From contig NZ_PUEJ01000006.1 in NCBI RefSeq assembly GCF_002982075.1, positions 62,001-126,000 of the forward strand: a stretch of 64,000 nt of DNA, in the 5' to 3' direction. Positions 53,423 to 62,831 of the stretch are shown piece by piece. Origin of the DNA: Labrys okinawensis (lineage in GTDB: Bacteria > Pseudomonadota > Alphaproteobacteria > Rhizobiales > Labraceae). Within the stretch, counting starts at the first letter, position 1, and each line of letters begins with the position of its first letter. A program made the translations under genes and the position numbers. A model generated the notes under the pieces. That model saw only the letters and a program-made list of their open reading frames with translations, was not told the origin of the DNA and did not search any database.

Positions 53423-53677
53423 ATGAGCCGATTGACCATTGACCTCACGGACCAGCAGCACCAAAGCCTCAAGGCCCTTTCTGCTCTGCAAGGCAAGACG
53501 ATCAAGCAATACGTGCTCGAACGGCTGTTCCCGGGTGACACCGACGCCGATCTGGCGTGGCAGGAGCTGAAAATTCTGCTTGGCGACCGGATCAAAGCCG
53601 GGTTGTCCGGCAAGGTCTCGGGCAAGAGCATCGACAAGATTCTCGATGAAGAACTTGCCGGAGGTGGCCGGGGTTGA
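53423..53677 (+). CDS. Type II antitoxin
   Basis: An 84-residue protein: MSRLTIDLTDQQHQSLKALS followed by ALQGKTIKQYVLERL is a ribbon-helix-helix DNA-binding start of CopG/ParD type; the C-terminal half (KAGLSGKVSGKSIDKILDEE) would wrap the toxin. It neutralises the product of the next gene and probably represses its own promoter. GGGAG precedes the ATG at 53423. Its stop overlaps the toxin TTG start. Confidence 0.87.
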   Translation: MSRLTIDLTDQQHQSLKALSALQGKTIKQYVLERLFPGDTDADLAWQELKILLGDRIKAGLSGKVSGKSIDKILDEELAGGGRG

Positions 53678-53988
53678 ACTACGCCCTGACCGACGACGCG
53701 GAGACCGACTTACGCGCCATCGTCCGCTACACGCACAAGGAATGGGGCGGAGCGCAGGCGCGCACCTACATCGCAAAACTGAAAGCGGGCATTGCCCGCG
53801 TCGCGGCGGGGCAGGGCGTATTCAAAGAACTGAATGCGCTCTATCCGGCGCTGCGCATGGCTCGTTGCGAACATCACTATGTGTTTTGCCTGCCGCGTCA
53901 GGACGAGCCCGTGCTGATCGTCGCGATCTTCCACGAACGCATGGACCTGATGGCGCGCTTGGCTGACAGGCTCAATGAATCTCAATGA
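53674..53988 (+). CDS. RelE/ParE-family toxin
   Basis: A 104-residue protein with the ParE/RelE fold: NYALTDDAETDLRAIVRYTH, WGGAQARTYIAKLKAGI, LRMARCEHHYVFCLPRQDE and VLIVAIFHERMDLMARL. ParE toxins act on gyrase, RelE toxins on ribosome-bound mRNA; the HERMD ending is more ParE-like. It starts with TTG at 53674 inside the antitoxin stop and has GGAGG upstream. A CTCAATGAAT duplication (53971-53990) makes the last codons. Confidence 0.87.
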   Translation: MNYALTDDAETDLRAIVRYTHKEWGGAQARTYIAKLKAGIARVAAGQGVFKELNALYPALRMARCEHHYVFCLPRQDEPVLIVAIFHERMDLMARLADRLNESQ

Positions 53989-54011
53989 ATATGCAACGGC
54001 CGACCTGCTGC

Positions 54012-54092
54012 GGGACTTTTGCATCCGACTTTTGCGACGACGAAAATGCTGCGATGTCAGCGGATGGTCGACACGCCGAAAAAGTCAGGATT
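54012..54092 (+). repeat. Right direct repeat flanking the toxin-antitoxin module
   Basis: It begins GGGACTTTTGCATCCGACTT and ends AAAGTCAGGATT, matching 53226-53305 in the same orientation with about eleven differences. Confidence 0.88.
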
Positions 54093-54132
54093 AGAGCGAT
54101 AAATAGATATCGCCATTGCGGCTCGTCGAAAC

Positions 54133-54684
54133 TCAACTGTTCCGTCTGACTTGGACGATCTCAGGCGCCTGAGCATCCATAAACATGTAAGCGCGACCTA
54201 GCAGGGCTTGCTTTCCGAAAGCATCAAACTTGTTCGGCCCAAGCGGTGTGACTAAAACTTCAGACGTCGCCAGGCCATCCAGATAGTGCTTTTCGACTTC
54301 ATCCCAGTGTGCTTCTGCCACGTCGTGAAGCACAACATTGGCCGCCGGATGGTTGTATGTGACGAGTATGTTGCCATCATCCATAGGCTTTGGATTCATG
54401 TCGGGATGATAATTAAAGATATCCGATAAGGTCTTCAGCGCGAATGTCTTGGCATCCGAATCTGATAAGCCAGAGCCGAGTATTACGCAGGTGCCACTTC
54501 TAAATACCGCAATGTCACTTTTGCCATTGGTATAATAGGTCATACGGTCAATGATCTTTTCCATCGGCTGCAAGAACGATGGGCGCCATTTCGGAACGGG
54601 CGGGAAGGTCTTCTGATCCTTGGCTGAGGCGATTTTGTTTAAGCCGAAAATACCCAACAACCCGGCAATGAAAGATCGCCTCAT
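54133..54684 (-). CDS. Secreted or anchored protein of unknown function, AT-richer than neighbours
   Basis: A 183-residue protein. MRRSFIAGLLGIFGLNKIAS is a signal peptide or anchor with a twin-Arg start. The rest (MEKIIDRMTYYTNGKSDIAV, LSDSDAKTFALKTLSDIFNY, ANVVLHDVAEAHWDEVEKHY) has no motif I know. The DNA is clearly less GC-rich and uses codons such as AAA, TAT and ATA more than its neighbours, and it sits beside the repeat-flanked toxin-antitoxin pair, so transfer is likely. ATG at 54684 is chosen over GTG at 54687. Confidence 0.72.
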   Translation of the reverse strand: MRRSFIAGLLGIFGLNKIASAKDQKTFPPVPKWRPSFLQPMEKIIDRMTYYTNGKSDIAVFRSGTCVILGSGLSDSDAKTFALKTLSDIFNYHPDMNPKPMDDGNILVTYNHPAANVVLHDVAEAHWDEVEKHYLDGLATSEVLVTPLGPNKFDAFGKQALLGRAYMFMDAQAPEIVQVRRNS

Positions 54685-54804
54685 CACGCTATGTGTCTCC
54701 GATTTGTCGCGAAAATCCCAATTAATGAGACAGCTTTGCGCCTCATTTTGCGGTGTGTCGGCTACGATAAAACCTTAATTCAAACGAACCCGCTACCCGG
54801 AACT

Positions 54805-55887
54805 TCAACCCGCACTTGCCAACAGCCCACCGTCACGGCCGAAAATAGCGATGTCGAGGCTGATCTCGGCATCGCGCAGCACCGCCGTTGCCGTCTTCAG
54901 GGCATGCCGCGCCACCAGGGGCGGCAAATCGAGGCCGGCCTCGCCGGCGATCTCCAGGGCCTCGATGGCGGTATTGGCCTGCGAGACGCGATAGGCCGTC
55001 TCGCCGTCGCCGCCCAGTTCCTCCACCCGTTCGGCCAGCCAGCGCAAATCCACCGGGCCGGCGCGCGAATGGAGATCCAGCAGGCCCTGGCCCAGCTTGG
55101 TGATCTTGGCAAAGCCGCCGGCCACGGTGACGCGCGGCACCGGATGCACCCTGAGATATTTCAGCATGCCGCCGACGAAATCCCCCATGTCGATCAGGGC
55201 GATCTCCGGGAGGCCGTAGAGCCTGGCCACGGCCGCCTCCGAGGCGGCCCCGGTGGCGCCGGCGACATGGTCAAGGCCGGCCCCACGCGCCACGTCGATG
55301 CCGCGGTGGATCGAATGGATCCAGGCCGAGCAGGAAAAGGGTACGACGATGCCGGTCGTGCCGAGCACGGAGAGGCCGCCAACGATGCCGAGCCGGCCGT
55401 TCAGGGTCTTGCGGGCGATCGCCTCGCCATCGGCGATGGCGACGGTGACTTCGACATCCCCGGCGGCGCCATGCGCGGCCGCCACCTCGGCAATGGCCGC
55501 GGCGATCATGCCGCGCGGCCCGGGATTGATGGCGGGCTCCCCCACCGGCAGGGGCAAGCCCGGCCGGGTGACGGTTCCGACGCCCTCTCCCGCCCGGAAG
55601 CTCACCCCCGTGCCGGCCTCGCCCAGGCGCACCGTCGAGGAGACGAGCGCGCCATGGGTCACGTCGGGATCATCGCCCGCATCCTTGACGATGCTGGCAC
55701 GGGCAAAGCCCTCTCCCTTCTCGTGCCGTGCCAGGGCGAAAGCCGGCTGCTCGCCACGTGGCAGGGTGATGACGACAGGATCGGGAAACTCCCCGCCGAG
55801 CAGCGCCGCATAAGCCGCCTTCGCCGCCGCCGCGGCGCAGGCGCCGGTGGTCCAGCCATAGCGCAGAGGGGATGAAGGATCACGCAA
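54805..55887 (-). CDS. cbiD: Cobalt-precorrin-5B C1-methyltransferase
   Basis: A 360-residue enzyme that methylates C1 of the corrin ring using SAM. RYGWTTGACAAAAAKAAYAA, NPGPRGMIAAAI, GTTGIVVPFSCSAWIHSIHR and DMGDFVGGMLKYLRVHPVPR are the CbiD blocks. CbiD belongs to the anaerobic-type route or stands in for CobF. The only start consistent with family length is TTG at 55887; no good Shine-Dalgarno is seen. cobB is 13 kb away on the other strand. Confidence 0.93.
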   Translation of the reverse strand: MRDPSSPLRYGWTTGACAAAAAKAAYAALLGGEFPDPVVITLPRGEQPAFALARHEKGEGFARASIVKDAGDDPDVTHGALVSSTVRLGEAGTGVSFRAGEGVGTVTRPGLPLPVGEPAINPGPRGMIAAAIAEVAAAHGAAGDVEVTVAIADGEAIARKTLNGRLGIVGGLSVLGTTGIVVPFSCSAWIHSIHRGIDVARGAGLDHVAGATGAASEAAVARLYGLPEIALIDMGDFVGGMLKYLRVHPVPRVTVAGGFAKITKLGQGLLDLHSRAGPVDLRWLAERVEELGGDGETAYRVSQANTAIEALEIAGEAGLDLPPLVARHALKTATAVLRDAEISLDIAIFGRDGGLLASAG

Positions 55888-56059
55888 GAGAGGAACCAGG
55901 GCAATATCGTCAGTTTGACCGCCGCCACATCAGGGCCCGACGACGGGACGGCAACGTCGACAGCGGCTGTTTTGCCAGTCCTTGGCGCATTCGGCCAGTG
56001 CAATTCGTTGCAATCCCGGTTATGTCAGCGCTATTGCGACCTGAAACGGGATCCCTTTG

Positions 56060-56680
56060 ATGACTGCCACTCTCGTGCTCTGCCGCCACGGCCAAAGCGA
56101 CTGGAACCTCAAGAACCTGTTCACCGGCTGGCGCGATCCCGGCCTGACGGAGAAGGGCGTGGCCGAGGCGCATGAGGCGGGCCGCCGGCTCAAGGCGCTC
56201 GGGCTGAAGGCCGACATCGCCTTCACCTCCGTGCTGTCGCGCGCCCAGCACACCACCAAGATCATCCTCGGCGAGCTCGGCCAGGACGGCCTCGAGACAA
56301 TCTGTGACCAAGCCCTCAACGAGCGCGACTATGGCGACCTCTCCGGCCTCAACAAGGACGAGGCCCGCGTGAAGTTCGGCGAGGAGCAGGTGCATATCTG
56401 GCGCCGCTCCTACGACGTGCCGCCGCCCGGCGGCGAGAGCCTGAAGGATACGGCTGCGCGTGTGCTGCCCTATTACATCCATCGCATCCAGCCCCAGGTG
56501 ATGGCCGGCAAGACCGTGCTGGTCGGCGCCCATGGCAATTCGCTGCGCGCCCTGATCATGGCGCTGGAAGGCCTGACGGGCGAGGAGATCGTCAAACGCG
56601 AGCTCGATACCGGCGTGCCGATCGTCTACCGGCTGAACCCGGACACCACCATCGCCAGCAAGCAGGAACTGAAGGGCTGA
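56060..56680 (+). CDS. gpmA: 2,3-bisphosphoglycerate-dependent phosphoglycerate mutase
   Basis: A 206-residue glycolytic enzyme that interconverts 3- and 2-phosphoglycerate. [20 protein letters not shown] holds the phosphohistidine His10; [15 protein letters not shown] and [12 protein letters not shown] hold the acid and second His. It is somewhat shorter than the 250-residue form, as is normal in alphaproteobacteria. ATG at 56060 is preferred to TTG at 56057. It stands alone. Confidence 0.94.
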   Translation: MTATLVLCRHGQSDWNLKNLFTGWRDPGLTEKGVAEAHEAGRRLKALGLKADIAFTSVLSRAQHTTKIILGELGQDGLETICDQALNERDYGDLSGLNKDEARVKFGEEQVHIWRRSYDVPPPGGESLKDTAARVLPYYIHRIQPQVMAGKTVLVGAHGNSLRALIMALEGLTGEEIVKRELDTGVPIVYRLNPDTTIASKQELKG

Positions 56681-56889
56681 CCGCAGCACCGGTCTTCGGC
56701 AGAGGATCCAGACATCGCCGGAGCTCGACCTTGCCGTCGCCGGGCTTGTGATCGGGACAGGCCCGGCACGACAAAGTCGGAGCTTTCCTCGGCAGACTTG
56801 TCTTACAAAATAACGGGGAAGGCATAGCCATCCCCCTCAAGAATGCTTAAACGGAGAGAAACGATCTCCTCAGGGCTGCCTGCGTTCCC

Positions 56890-58023
56890 ATGATCATTGC
56901 CTCCCCTTCCGATTATCGTGCCGCCGCCAGGCGCAAGCTGCCGCGCTTCATGTTCGACTATGTCGACGGTGGCGCCTATGCCGAGCATACGCTGCGGGCC
57001 AATGTCAGCGATCTCGAAGGGATCAGCCTCAGGCAGCGCATCCTCAAGAACGTCGACAGACTGAGCCTGGAGACCGAGATCTTCGGGCGCAAATTCGCCA
57101 TGCCGGTGATCCTCGCCCCTGTCGGCATCACCGGCATGCTGGCCCGCCGCGGCGAGGTGCAGGTGGCCAAGGCGGCGGCAGCCAAGGGCATCGCCATGAC
57201 GCTCTCCACCGTCTCGATCTGCCCGATCGAGGAGGTGGTGCCGGCAAGCCCCGCCCCGATCTGGTTCCAGCTCTATGTGCTGCGCGACCGCGGCTTCATG
57301 AAGAACGCGCTGGAGCGAGCCCAGGCCGCCGGCATCACCACGCTGGTCTTCACCGTCGACATGCCCACGCCCGGCGCGCGCTATCGCGATCCGCATTCGG
57401 GCATGTCGGGGCCCTTCGGCCCCCAGCGCCGCATTCTGCAGTCGATGTTCAAGCCGCAATGGGCCCTCGATGTCGGGCTGATGGGCAAGCCGCATGATCT
57501 CGGCAACGTCTCGCGCTATCTCGGCAAGCCCACGGGCCTGGCCGACTATATCGGCTGGCTCGCCAAGAATTTCGATCCCTCGATCAGCTGGTCGGATCTG
57601 GAATGGATCCGCGAATTCTGGAAGGGACCGATGATCATCAAGGGCATTCTCGATCCCGAGGATGCGCGCGACGCCGTCACCTTCGGGGCCGACGGCATCG
57701 TGGTCTCCAACCATGGCGGGCGCCAGCTCGACGGCGTGCTCTCCAGCGCGAGGGCGCTGCCGGCGATCGCTGACGCCGTCGGCGGCGATCTCACCGTGCT
57801 CGCCGATTCCGGCATCCGTTCCGGCCTCGACGTGGTGCGCATGCTGGCCCTGGGTGCCAAGGGCGTCATGCTCGGCCGCGCCTTCGCCTATGCGCTGGCG
57901 AGCGCCGGCCAGGCAGGGGTGGAGAACCTGCTCGACATCATCGCCAAGGAAATGCGGGTGGCGATGACGTTGACCGGCGTGGAGCGGATCGACCAGATCG
58001 GCCGCAGCAGCCTGGCGCTGTAG
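56890..58023 (+). CDS. lldD: FMN-dependent L-lactate dehydrogenase
   Basis: A 377-residue FMN TIM barrel that oxidises L-lactate to pyruvate at the membrane. [64 protein letters not shown] (catalytic His, Arg) and [20 protein letters not shown] match LldD. An SHS-type transporter that could import lactate lies 2.9 kb downstream but not in the same operon. No lldR gene is next to it. Confidence 0.93.
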   Translation: MIIASPSDYRAAARRKLPRFMFDYVDGGAYAEHTLRANVSDLEGISLRQRILKNVDRLSLETEIFGRKFAMPVILAPVGITGMLARRGEVQVAKAAAAKGIAMTLSTVSICPIEEVVPASPAPIWFQLYVLRDRGFMKNALERAQAAGITTLVFTVDMPTPGARYRDPHSGMSGPFGPQRRILQSMFKPQWALDVGLMGKPHDLGNVSRYLGKPTGLADYIGWLAKNFDPSISWSDLEWIREFWKGPMIIKGILDPEDARDAVTFGADGIVVSNHGGRQLDGVLSSARALPAIADAVGGDLTVLADSGIRSGLDVVRMLALGAKGVMLGRAFAYALASAGQAGVENLLDIIAKEMRVAMTLTGVERIDQIGRSSLAL

Positions 58024-58024
58024 C

Positions 58025-58105
58025 TGGAGTGTGATCTCCAGATCGACATTCCCCCATCGTCAAACGCGAGTTTTCAAGAATGTCGATCCGAAGATCGACA
58101 CTCCA
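58025..58105. terminator. Long inverted repeat between convergent lldD and ada-like genes
   Basis: GGAGTGTGATCT, CCA, GATCGACATTC on the left pairs with GAATGTCGATC, CGA, AGATCGACACTCC on the right, about a 25-bp stem with few mismatches. It begins 2 bases after lldD and ends just before the other gene's stop, so it probably ends both transcripts. Confidence 0.75.
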
Positions 58106-58108
58106 ATC

Positions 58109-59017
58109 TCATGCCGCCTGCGTGCCGCTGCGCACCCGCCCGCCTTCCCAGCCCAGCATGGCCTGCTTGCGGGTGAGGCCCCAGTGATAGCCGGTCAATT
58201 CACCCGAGCGGCCGATCACACGGTGGCATGGCACCACGAAGGACAACGGGTTCCTGCCCACCGCCGCCCCTACGGCGCGCGAAGCCTTGGGATTGCCGAT
58301 ATGGCTGGCGATATCGCCATAGGTGGTGGCACGCCCCATCGGGATCTTCAACAAAGTGCGCCAGACCCGGACTTCGAAATCGGTACCGATCATCACCACG
58401 TTGAGCGGCCTGTCGGCCTGCCATCGGCTCGGATCGAAGATGCGGCCGGCATAGGGTGCCGTCACCATCGAATCCTCGCGCAGTTCCGCATTGGGCCAGC
58501 GCTTGCGCATGTCGGCCAGCGCGATGGCCTCCTCACCCGGATCGGCAAAGGCGACTCCGGCTAGGCCAAGCGGCGCCACCATCACCAGCGCCGTGCCGAA
58601 GGGCGAGGGATGGAAGCCATAGGAGATGGTCAGGCCCGCCCCGCCCGTCTTGAAGGCTCCGGGGGTCATCGCCTCATGGGTCACGAACAGATCGTGCAGG
58701 CGCGCCGGGCCGGACAGGCCGAGCTCATAGGTGGCATCGAGGATCGAGGCGGAATCGCGCAGGAGGTCACGCGCCCGGTCGAGCGTCACCGCCGCCAGGA
58801 AATCCTTGGGCGTGATGCCGGCCCAGCGCCGGAAAAGATGGTGGAAATGCGAGACCGAAAGGCCGACATGGCCGGCGATATCCTCGAGCGAGGGCTGGTG
58901 CTGCGCCTTGCGCGTGATGTAGGCGACAGCCTTGCGGATGCGGTCGTAATCCTCGGGCGAATGGGCGAGTGGCGAGGCCAACGGCACTTCGGCGAAATCG
59001 GGCAGGGTTATCGACAT
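58109..59017 (-). CDS. ada: Ada-like AraC regulator fused to O6-alkylguanine-DNA alkyltransferase
   Basis: A 302-residue protein. Residues about 20-110 form an AraC helix-turn-helix (SLEDIAGHVGLSVSHFHHLF). Residues about 200-290 form the methyltransferase domain with the acceptor Cys in FVVPCHRVIGRSG and MGRATTYGDIASHIGNPKAS. It repairs O6-methylguanine by taking the methyl group itself. The N-terminal Zn-Cys phosphotriester domain of E. coli Ada is missing, so it may not be an alkylation-activated regulator in the classic way. Confidence 0.9.
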   Translation of the reverse strand: MSITLPDFAEVPLASPLAHSPEDYDRIRKAVAYITRKAQHQPSLEDIAGHVGLSVSHFHHLFRRWAGITPKDFLAAVTLDRARDLLRDSASILDATYELGLSGPARLHDLFVTHEAMTPGAFKTGGAGLTISYGFHPSPFGTALVMVAPLGLAGVAFADPGEEAIALADMRKRWPNAELREDSMVTAPYAGRIFDPSRWQADRPLNVVMIGTDFEVRVWRTLLKIPMGRATTYGDIASHIGNPKASRAVGAAVGRNPLSFVVPCHRVIGRSGELTGYHWGLTRKQAMLGWEGGRVRSGTQAA

Positions 59018-59099
59018 CGGATATCTCCAGGCATCATCACTTGTGCCCTGGATAGACCTGCATCAACCGGCTTCCCACCCGAAACCTGCGGCAACCCTG

Positions 59100-59636
59100 T
59101 CAGACGCGCCGCGCCTTGTTCAGTGCCCGGGTAAAGGCGTCGGCGAACTCCCCCTTCTCGGAGGCACCGAGGAAACGGGCGATTTCCACCTCGCGCCCGC
59201 GCTGCACCAAAGCCAGGCGCATCACGCCGAACTCCTCGTGCTCGTCGCGCTGCAGCCGCACCCAGCGCGGGTTGAAGACCCACTCCCGGCGCCGTCCCTT
59301 GGGATCGACACGCGAGAACAACAGCCGGATCGGCGTCAGCAGCACATGCTCGCGCAGTTTCGCCCCCCGGTAGTTGAGCTTGAACATCACATAGAGCAGC
59401 CCGACATCGAGCCCGAAGAAACCGACCACGGGCCAAGCCCCCATCATGTAGAAGGGGATGGAGAGCAGCGTCGAGGCACAGCCGACCACGACGAGGAGAT
59501 TGCGAAACCCTCGCGGCCCGAGCGAACGATGCGGATAGAGCACGGCATCGAAGACCGGCTCGTCCAAGATCGCTTTCTCCTCGAAGACCGCTTCCTGGGA
59601 CGCTTCCTGAGACGTTTTCGGGTTGGCGCTTTGCAT
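59100..59636 (-). CDS. DUF2244 family membrane protein
   Basis: A 178-residue protein with two adjacent membrane helices (NLLVVVGCASTLLSIPFYMM; GAWPVVGFFGLDVGLLYVMF) after a short acidic N-terminus (ASQEAVFEEKAILDEPVFDA). The C-terminal half (PKGRRREWVFNPRWVRLQRD, REVEIARFLGASEKGEFADA) is the DUF2244 soluble domain. The family is linked to cytochrome oxidase genes in some genomes; function unknown. It is divergent from nth by 22 bases. Confidence 0.86.
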   Translation of the reverse strand: MQSANPKTSQEASQEAVFEEKAILDEPVFDAVLYPHRSLGPRGFRNLLVVVGCASTLLSIPFYMMGAWPVVGFFGLDVGLLYVMFKLNYRGAKLREHVLLTPIRLLFSRVDPKGRRREWVFNPRWVRLQRDEHEEFGVMRLALVQRGREVEIARFLGASEKGEFADAFTRALNKARRV

Positions 59637-59658
59637 GGCCGCCCACTATAAGCTTTTC

Positions 59659-60417
59659 ATGCCCCGCCGCCAGACTCAAATGCCCGCCCTGTCCGTTGCC
59701 TCCCCTGCGACAAAATCGGCAGGCCGGACCAAGGCGAAGGCCAATGCCGCCGCGGCCTCGGCCGGCACCCAGCGCGCCGCCCTGCCGCAAGCCGAGATCA
59801 CCGAGATCTTCCGCCGGTTCTCCGAGGCCTTGCCCGAGCCCAAGGGCGAACTCGACTATGTCAACGCCTACACGCTCTTGGTGGCGGTGGTGCTTTCGGC
59901 CCAGGCGACCGATGTCGGCGTCAACAAGGCGACCAAGGCGCTGTTCGCCATCGCCGACACGCCGGCCAAGATGATCGATCTCGGCGAGGAAGCCCTGATC
60001 GGCCATATCAAGACCATCGGCCTGTTCCGCACCAAGGCCAAGAACGTCATCGCCCTCTCCCGCCGGCTGGTGGAAGAACATGGCGGCGAGGTGCCCCGCT
60101 CTCGCGAGATCCTGGAGACGCTGCCAGGTGTCGGCCGCAAGACCGCCAATGTCGTGCTCAACATCGCCTTCGGCCTGCCGACCATCGCCGTGGACACCCA
60201 TCTCTTCCGGGTCGCCAACCGCACCGGCCTGGCGCCCGGCAAGACGCCGCTGGCGGTGGAGCTGGGGCTGGAGAAGGTGGTGCCGGCGGCCTATGCCCGC
60301 CATGCCCATCACTGGCTCATCCTGCATGGGCGCTATGTCTGCAAGGCGATCAAGCCCGCCTGTCCCACCTGCCTGATCCGCGACATCTGCCTGTTCGAGG
60401 ACAAGACGACGGCGTGA
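59659..60417 (+). CDS. nth: Endonuclease III
   Basis: A 252-residue base-excision glycosylase/AP lyase for oxidised pyrimidines. The helix-hairpin-helix is LETLPGVGRKTANVVLNIAF, with catalytic Asp in TIAVDTHLFRV and Lys in GVGRK. The 4Fe-4S cluster motif is CKAIKPACPTCLIRDIC (Cys-x6-Cys-x2-Cys-x5-Cys). There is an extra Ala-rich N-terminus of about 40 residues. ATG at 59659 is chosen to avoid overlap with the divergent DUF2244 start. Confidence 0.95.
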   Translation: MPRRQTQMPALSVASPATKSAGRTKAKANAAAASAGTQRAALPQAEITEIFRRFSEALPEPKGELDYVNAYTLLVAVVLSAQATDVGVNKATKALFAIADTPAKMIDLGEEALIGHIKTIGLFRTKAKNVIALSRRLVEEHGGEVPRSREILETLPGVGRKTANVVLNIAFGLPTIAVDTHLFRVANRTGLAPGKTPLAVELGLEKVVPAAYARHAHHWLILHGRYVCKAIKPACPTCLIRDICLFEDKTTA

Positions 60418-60875
60418 TCGCCGAGAAATCCAACCTGCGTCCAGGCCAATCGCGTCAGGTTGATTACGACGAACCAACATCTGTCATTCCCGGCTTCGCC
60501 GGTCTTGAGCGCAGCGAGAGAGGGCGAGGGTATCGTCACAAGCTCTGCTTGTGACTGGAATCCGAGGGGTACGGCTTGTGCCCCTGGATCCCCTTCCTGC
60601 CGCCGATGGCGGCGTCGGGGATGACAGCGTTGCGTTTTCACGACGTATTAAGCTGAAGCGATTGTCCTTCCTTGGCGTCAGGCAGACCCTGCCAAATACA
60701 CGCATCAGTTGAATCAGCATATTTTTGTGGCGCTTCGGCGATTTCAGGACTTCTATGGCCGGCAGGGGGCTTCCTTGGCGGCGTTCATTGCGTCGATCCA
60801 GGCAAATGCGGCTGCGGGAATGGCAATGACTGTCTTTTCCCTGCGGCCGGCCGACGGCCATAAGGGAGAAATCGC
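60418..60875. other. 458-base gap with a palindromic dispersed element
   Basis: No gene is seen. 60484-60624 runs from GTCATTCCCGGCTTCGCCGG to GGCGTCGGGGATGACAG and has inner hairpins (TCACAAGCTCTGCTTGTGA), a structure common in alphaproteobacterial intergenic repeats. The promoter for the MFS gene must lie after about 60650; AAGGGAGAA precedes its start. Confidence 0.6.
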
Positions 60876-62093
60876 TTGCCCCTCAGTTCACAACAGAAAA
60901 AGACCGTCCTCGCCTCCTTTCTCGGCTGGACACTCGACGCCTTCGACTTCTTCCTCCTGACCTTCCTGCTCACCGATATCGCCGCCGAATTCCAGGTCGG
61001 CGTACCCGCCGTTTCCGAAGCCCTGTTCTTCACTTTGGCGACCCGCTTCATCGGCGCCTTCATCTTCGGCAGGCTGGCCGACCGGTTCGGACGCAAGCCG
61101 ATCCTGATGCTCAATATCGTCAGCTATTCGGTGATCGGCGCCCTGGCCGCCTTCTCGCCCAATCTCACCGTGTTCCTGATCCTGCGCGCCATCTTCGGTA
61201 TCGCCATGGGCGGCGAATGGGGACTCGGCAGTTCGCTCGCGATGGAATCGATCCCGCCATCGGCCCGCGGCTTGGTCTCGGGCCTGCTCCAGGCGGGCTA
61301 TCCGGCCGGCTACCTTCTGGCGGCGATCGTCTACGGCTTGATCTATGGCCAGAATATCGGCGGCCATGTGGTCGGCTGGCGTACCATGTTCCTGCTCAGC
61401 TTCCTCCCTGCCCTGATCGTGCTCTTCATCCGGTCGCATGTGCCGGAATCGCCGGCCTTCACCGAAGCCAAGGACCAGGTAAAACCGAGCCTCGGCGAAA
61501 CCCTGCAGCGGCATTGGGGCATCGCCCTCTACGCCGTGGTTCTGATGATGTTCTTCAATTTCTTCAGCCACGGCACGCAGGACCTCTATCCGACCTTCCT
61601 GAAGAAACAGCACGGCTTCGATGCCCACACGGTGAGCTGGATCACCATTGTCGCCAATCTCGGCGCGATCGCCGGCGGCCTGCTCTTCGGATCCTTGTCC
61701 GAGCGGATCGGGCGCGTCAACGCCATCACCATCGCCTGCCTGATCGCGCTGCCGACCCTGCCCCTGTGGGCCTACAGCACCTCGCCCACCATGCTCGCCA
61801 TCGGCGCCTTCATCATGCAGATCTCGGTGCAGGGCGCCTGGGGAGTCATTCCGGTGCACCTCAACGAACTTTCACCGGGTTCCGTGCGGGCGACGCTGCC
61901 CGGCTTCATCTATCAGGCCGGCAATCTCGCCGCGTCCTATGGCGGTCCCTACCAGGCCGGCATCGCCGAAGCGCCCGGCAGCAGCTATGGCTACGCGCTG
62001 GCCCTGTTCGCCGGCGTCGTCGCCATCTGCATCATCGTCGTCATCCGTTTCAGTCCGGAACGGCGCGGGCAGGTGATGACCGTGCTGGAATAG
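60876..62093 (+). CDS. MFS transporter, SHS/lactate-aromatic acid type
   Basis: A 405-residue carrier with 12 predicted membrane segments. [20 protein letters not shown] after a short N-terminus carries the conserved helix 1 Asp pair of the sialate:H+ symporter/lactate group; [11 protein letters not shown] and [18 protein letters not shown] are further marks. The start is TTG at 60876 with AAGGGAGAA nearby. Lactate or another carboxylate is a fair guess with lldD in the region, but aromatic acids and sialic acid are also carried by this family. Confidence 0.87.
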   Translation: MPLSSQQKKTVLASFLGWTLDAFDFFLLTFLLTDIAAEFQVGVPAVSEALFFTLATRFIGAFIFGRLADRFGRKPILMLNIVSYSVIGALAAFSPNLTVFLILRAIFGIAMGGEWGLGSSLAMESIPPSARGLVSGLLQAGYPAGYLLAAIVYGLIYGQNIGGHVVGWRTMFLLSFLPALIVLFIRSHVPESPAFTEAKDQVKPSLGETLQRHWGIALYAVVLMMFFNFFSHGTQDLYPTFLKKQHGFDAHTVSWITIVANLGAIAGGLLFGSLSERIGRVNAITIACLIALPTLPLWAYSTSPTMLAIGAFIMQISVQGAWGVIPVHLNELSPGSVRATLPGFIYQAGNLAASYGGPYQAGIAEAPGSSYGYALALFAGVVAICIIVVIRFSPERRGQVMTVLE

Positions 62094-62109
62094 GGCGTTT
62101 CTTACCGTT

Positions 62110-62205
62110 TCTCCTGGGACCGCCGGCATCCTGCCGGCTTCTTCCTCTCCCGCAAGCACAGCGGTTCCGAGAGCCGGTAGGGGCGCCGGCTCTCCCAGGA
62201 GCATC
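62110..62205. repeat. Family 3 palindromic element before def
   Basis: TCCTGGGACCGCCGGCATCC then TGCCGGCTTC on the left and GCCGGCTCTCCCAGGAGC on the right can pair. Its left half matches the trpB-trpA element (30819-30900). Confidence 0.7.
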
Positions 62206-62257
62206 TTGCCGCCGCTTTCGCATTGACGCCCCGCGCGTGGCATCTTATCTGCCTGAC

Positions 62258-62827
62258 ATGGCCATCAAACCGATCATCATCCTGCCCGATTCAAAGCTCC
62301 GCCTCGTCTCCGCGCCGATCGAGCGCGTCGATGCGGAGCTGCTCCAGCTCGCCGACGACATGCTGGAAACCATGTATGACGCCCCGGGCATCGGCCTGGC
62401 GGCGATCCAGATCGCCGTGCCGCGCCGCCTCGTGGTCATCGACCTCGCCAAGGAGGACGAGCCGCCGGAACCGCATGTCTTCATCAATCCGGAGATCGTG
62501 TGGTCGTCGGACGAGCGCAGCGTCTATGAGGAAGGCTGCCTGTCCATTCCCGACTACTATGCCGAGGTCGAACGTCCGGCCAAGGTGCGCGTCGCCTATA
62601 TCGACCGCGAGGGCAGAAAGGCCGAGCTCGAGGCCGATGGGCTGATGGCGACCTGCCTGCAACACGAGATCGACCATCTCAACGGCGAATTGTTCATCGA
62701 CCACATTTCCAAGCTCAAGCGCGACATGGTGATCCGCAAATTCACCAAGGCGGCCAAGACCGGAGAACTGCCGCAGTTCAAGCGGGAGAAACGCGAGCGC
62801 GAAGCCCCCCGGCCAGCGGAAAGCTGA
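62258..62827 (+). CDS. def: Peptide deformylase
   Basis: A 189-residue metallo-enzyme that removes the formyl group from nascent N-terminal Met. The three motifs are [24 protein letters not shown] (metal Cys) and [13 protein letters not shown] (two metal His and catalytic Glu). It is followed 4 bases later by fmt, the usual pair that adds and removes the formyl group. ATG at 62258 is right for the family start [11 protein letters not shown]. Confidence 0.96.
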   Translation: MAIKPIIILPDSKLRLVSAPIERVDAELLQLADDMLETMYDAPGIGLAAIQIAVPRRLVVIDLAKEDEPPEPHVFINPEIVWSSDERSVYEEGCLSIPDYYAEVERPAKVRVAYIDREGRKAELEADGLMATCLQHEIDHLNGELFIDHISKLKRDMVIRKFTKAAKTGELPQFKREKREREAPRPAES

Positions 62828-62831
62828 GGGC

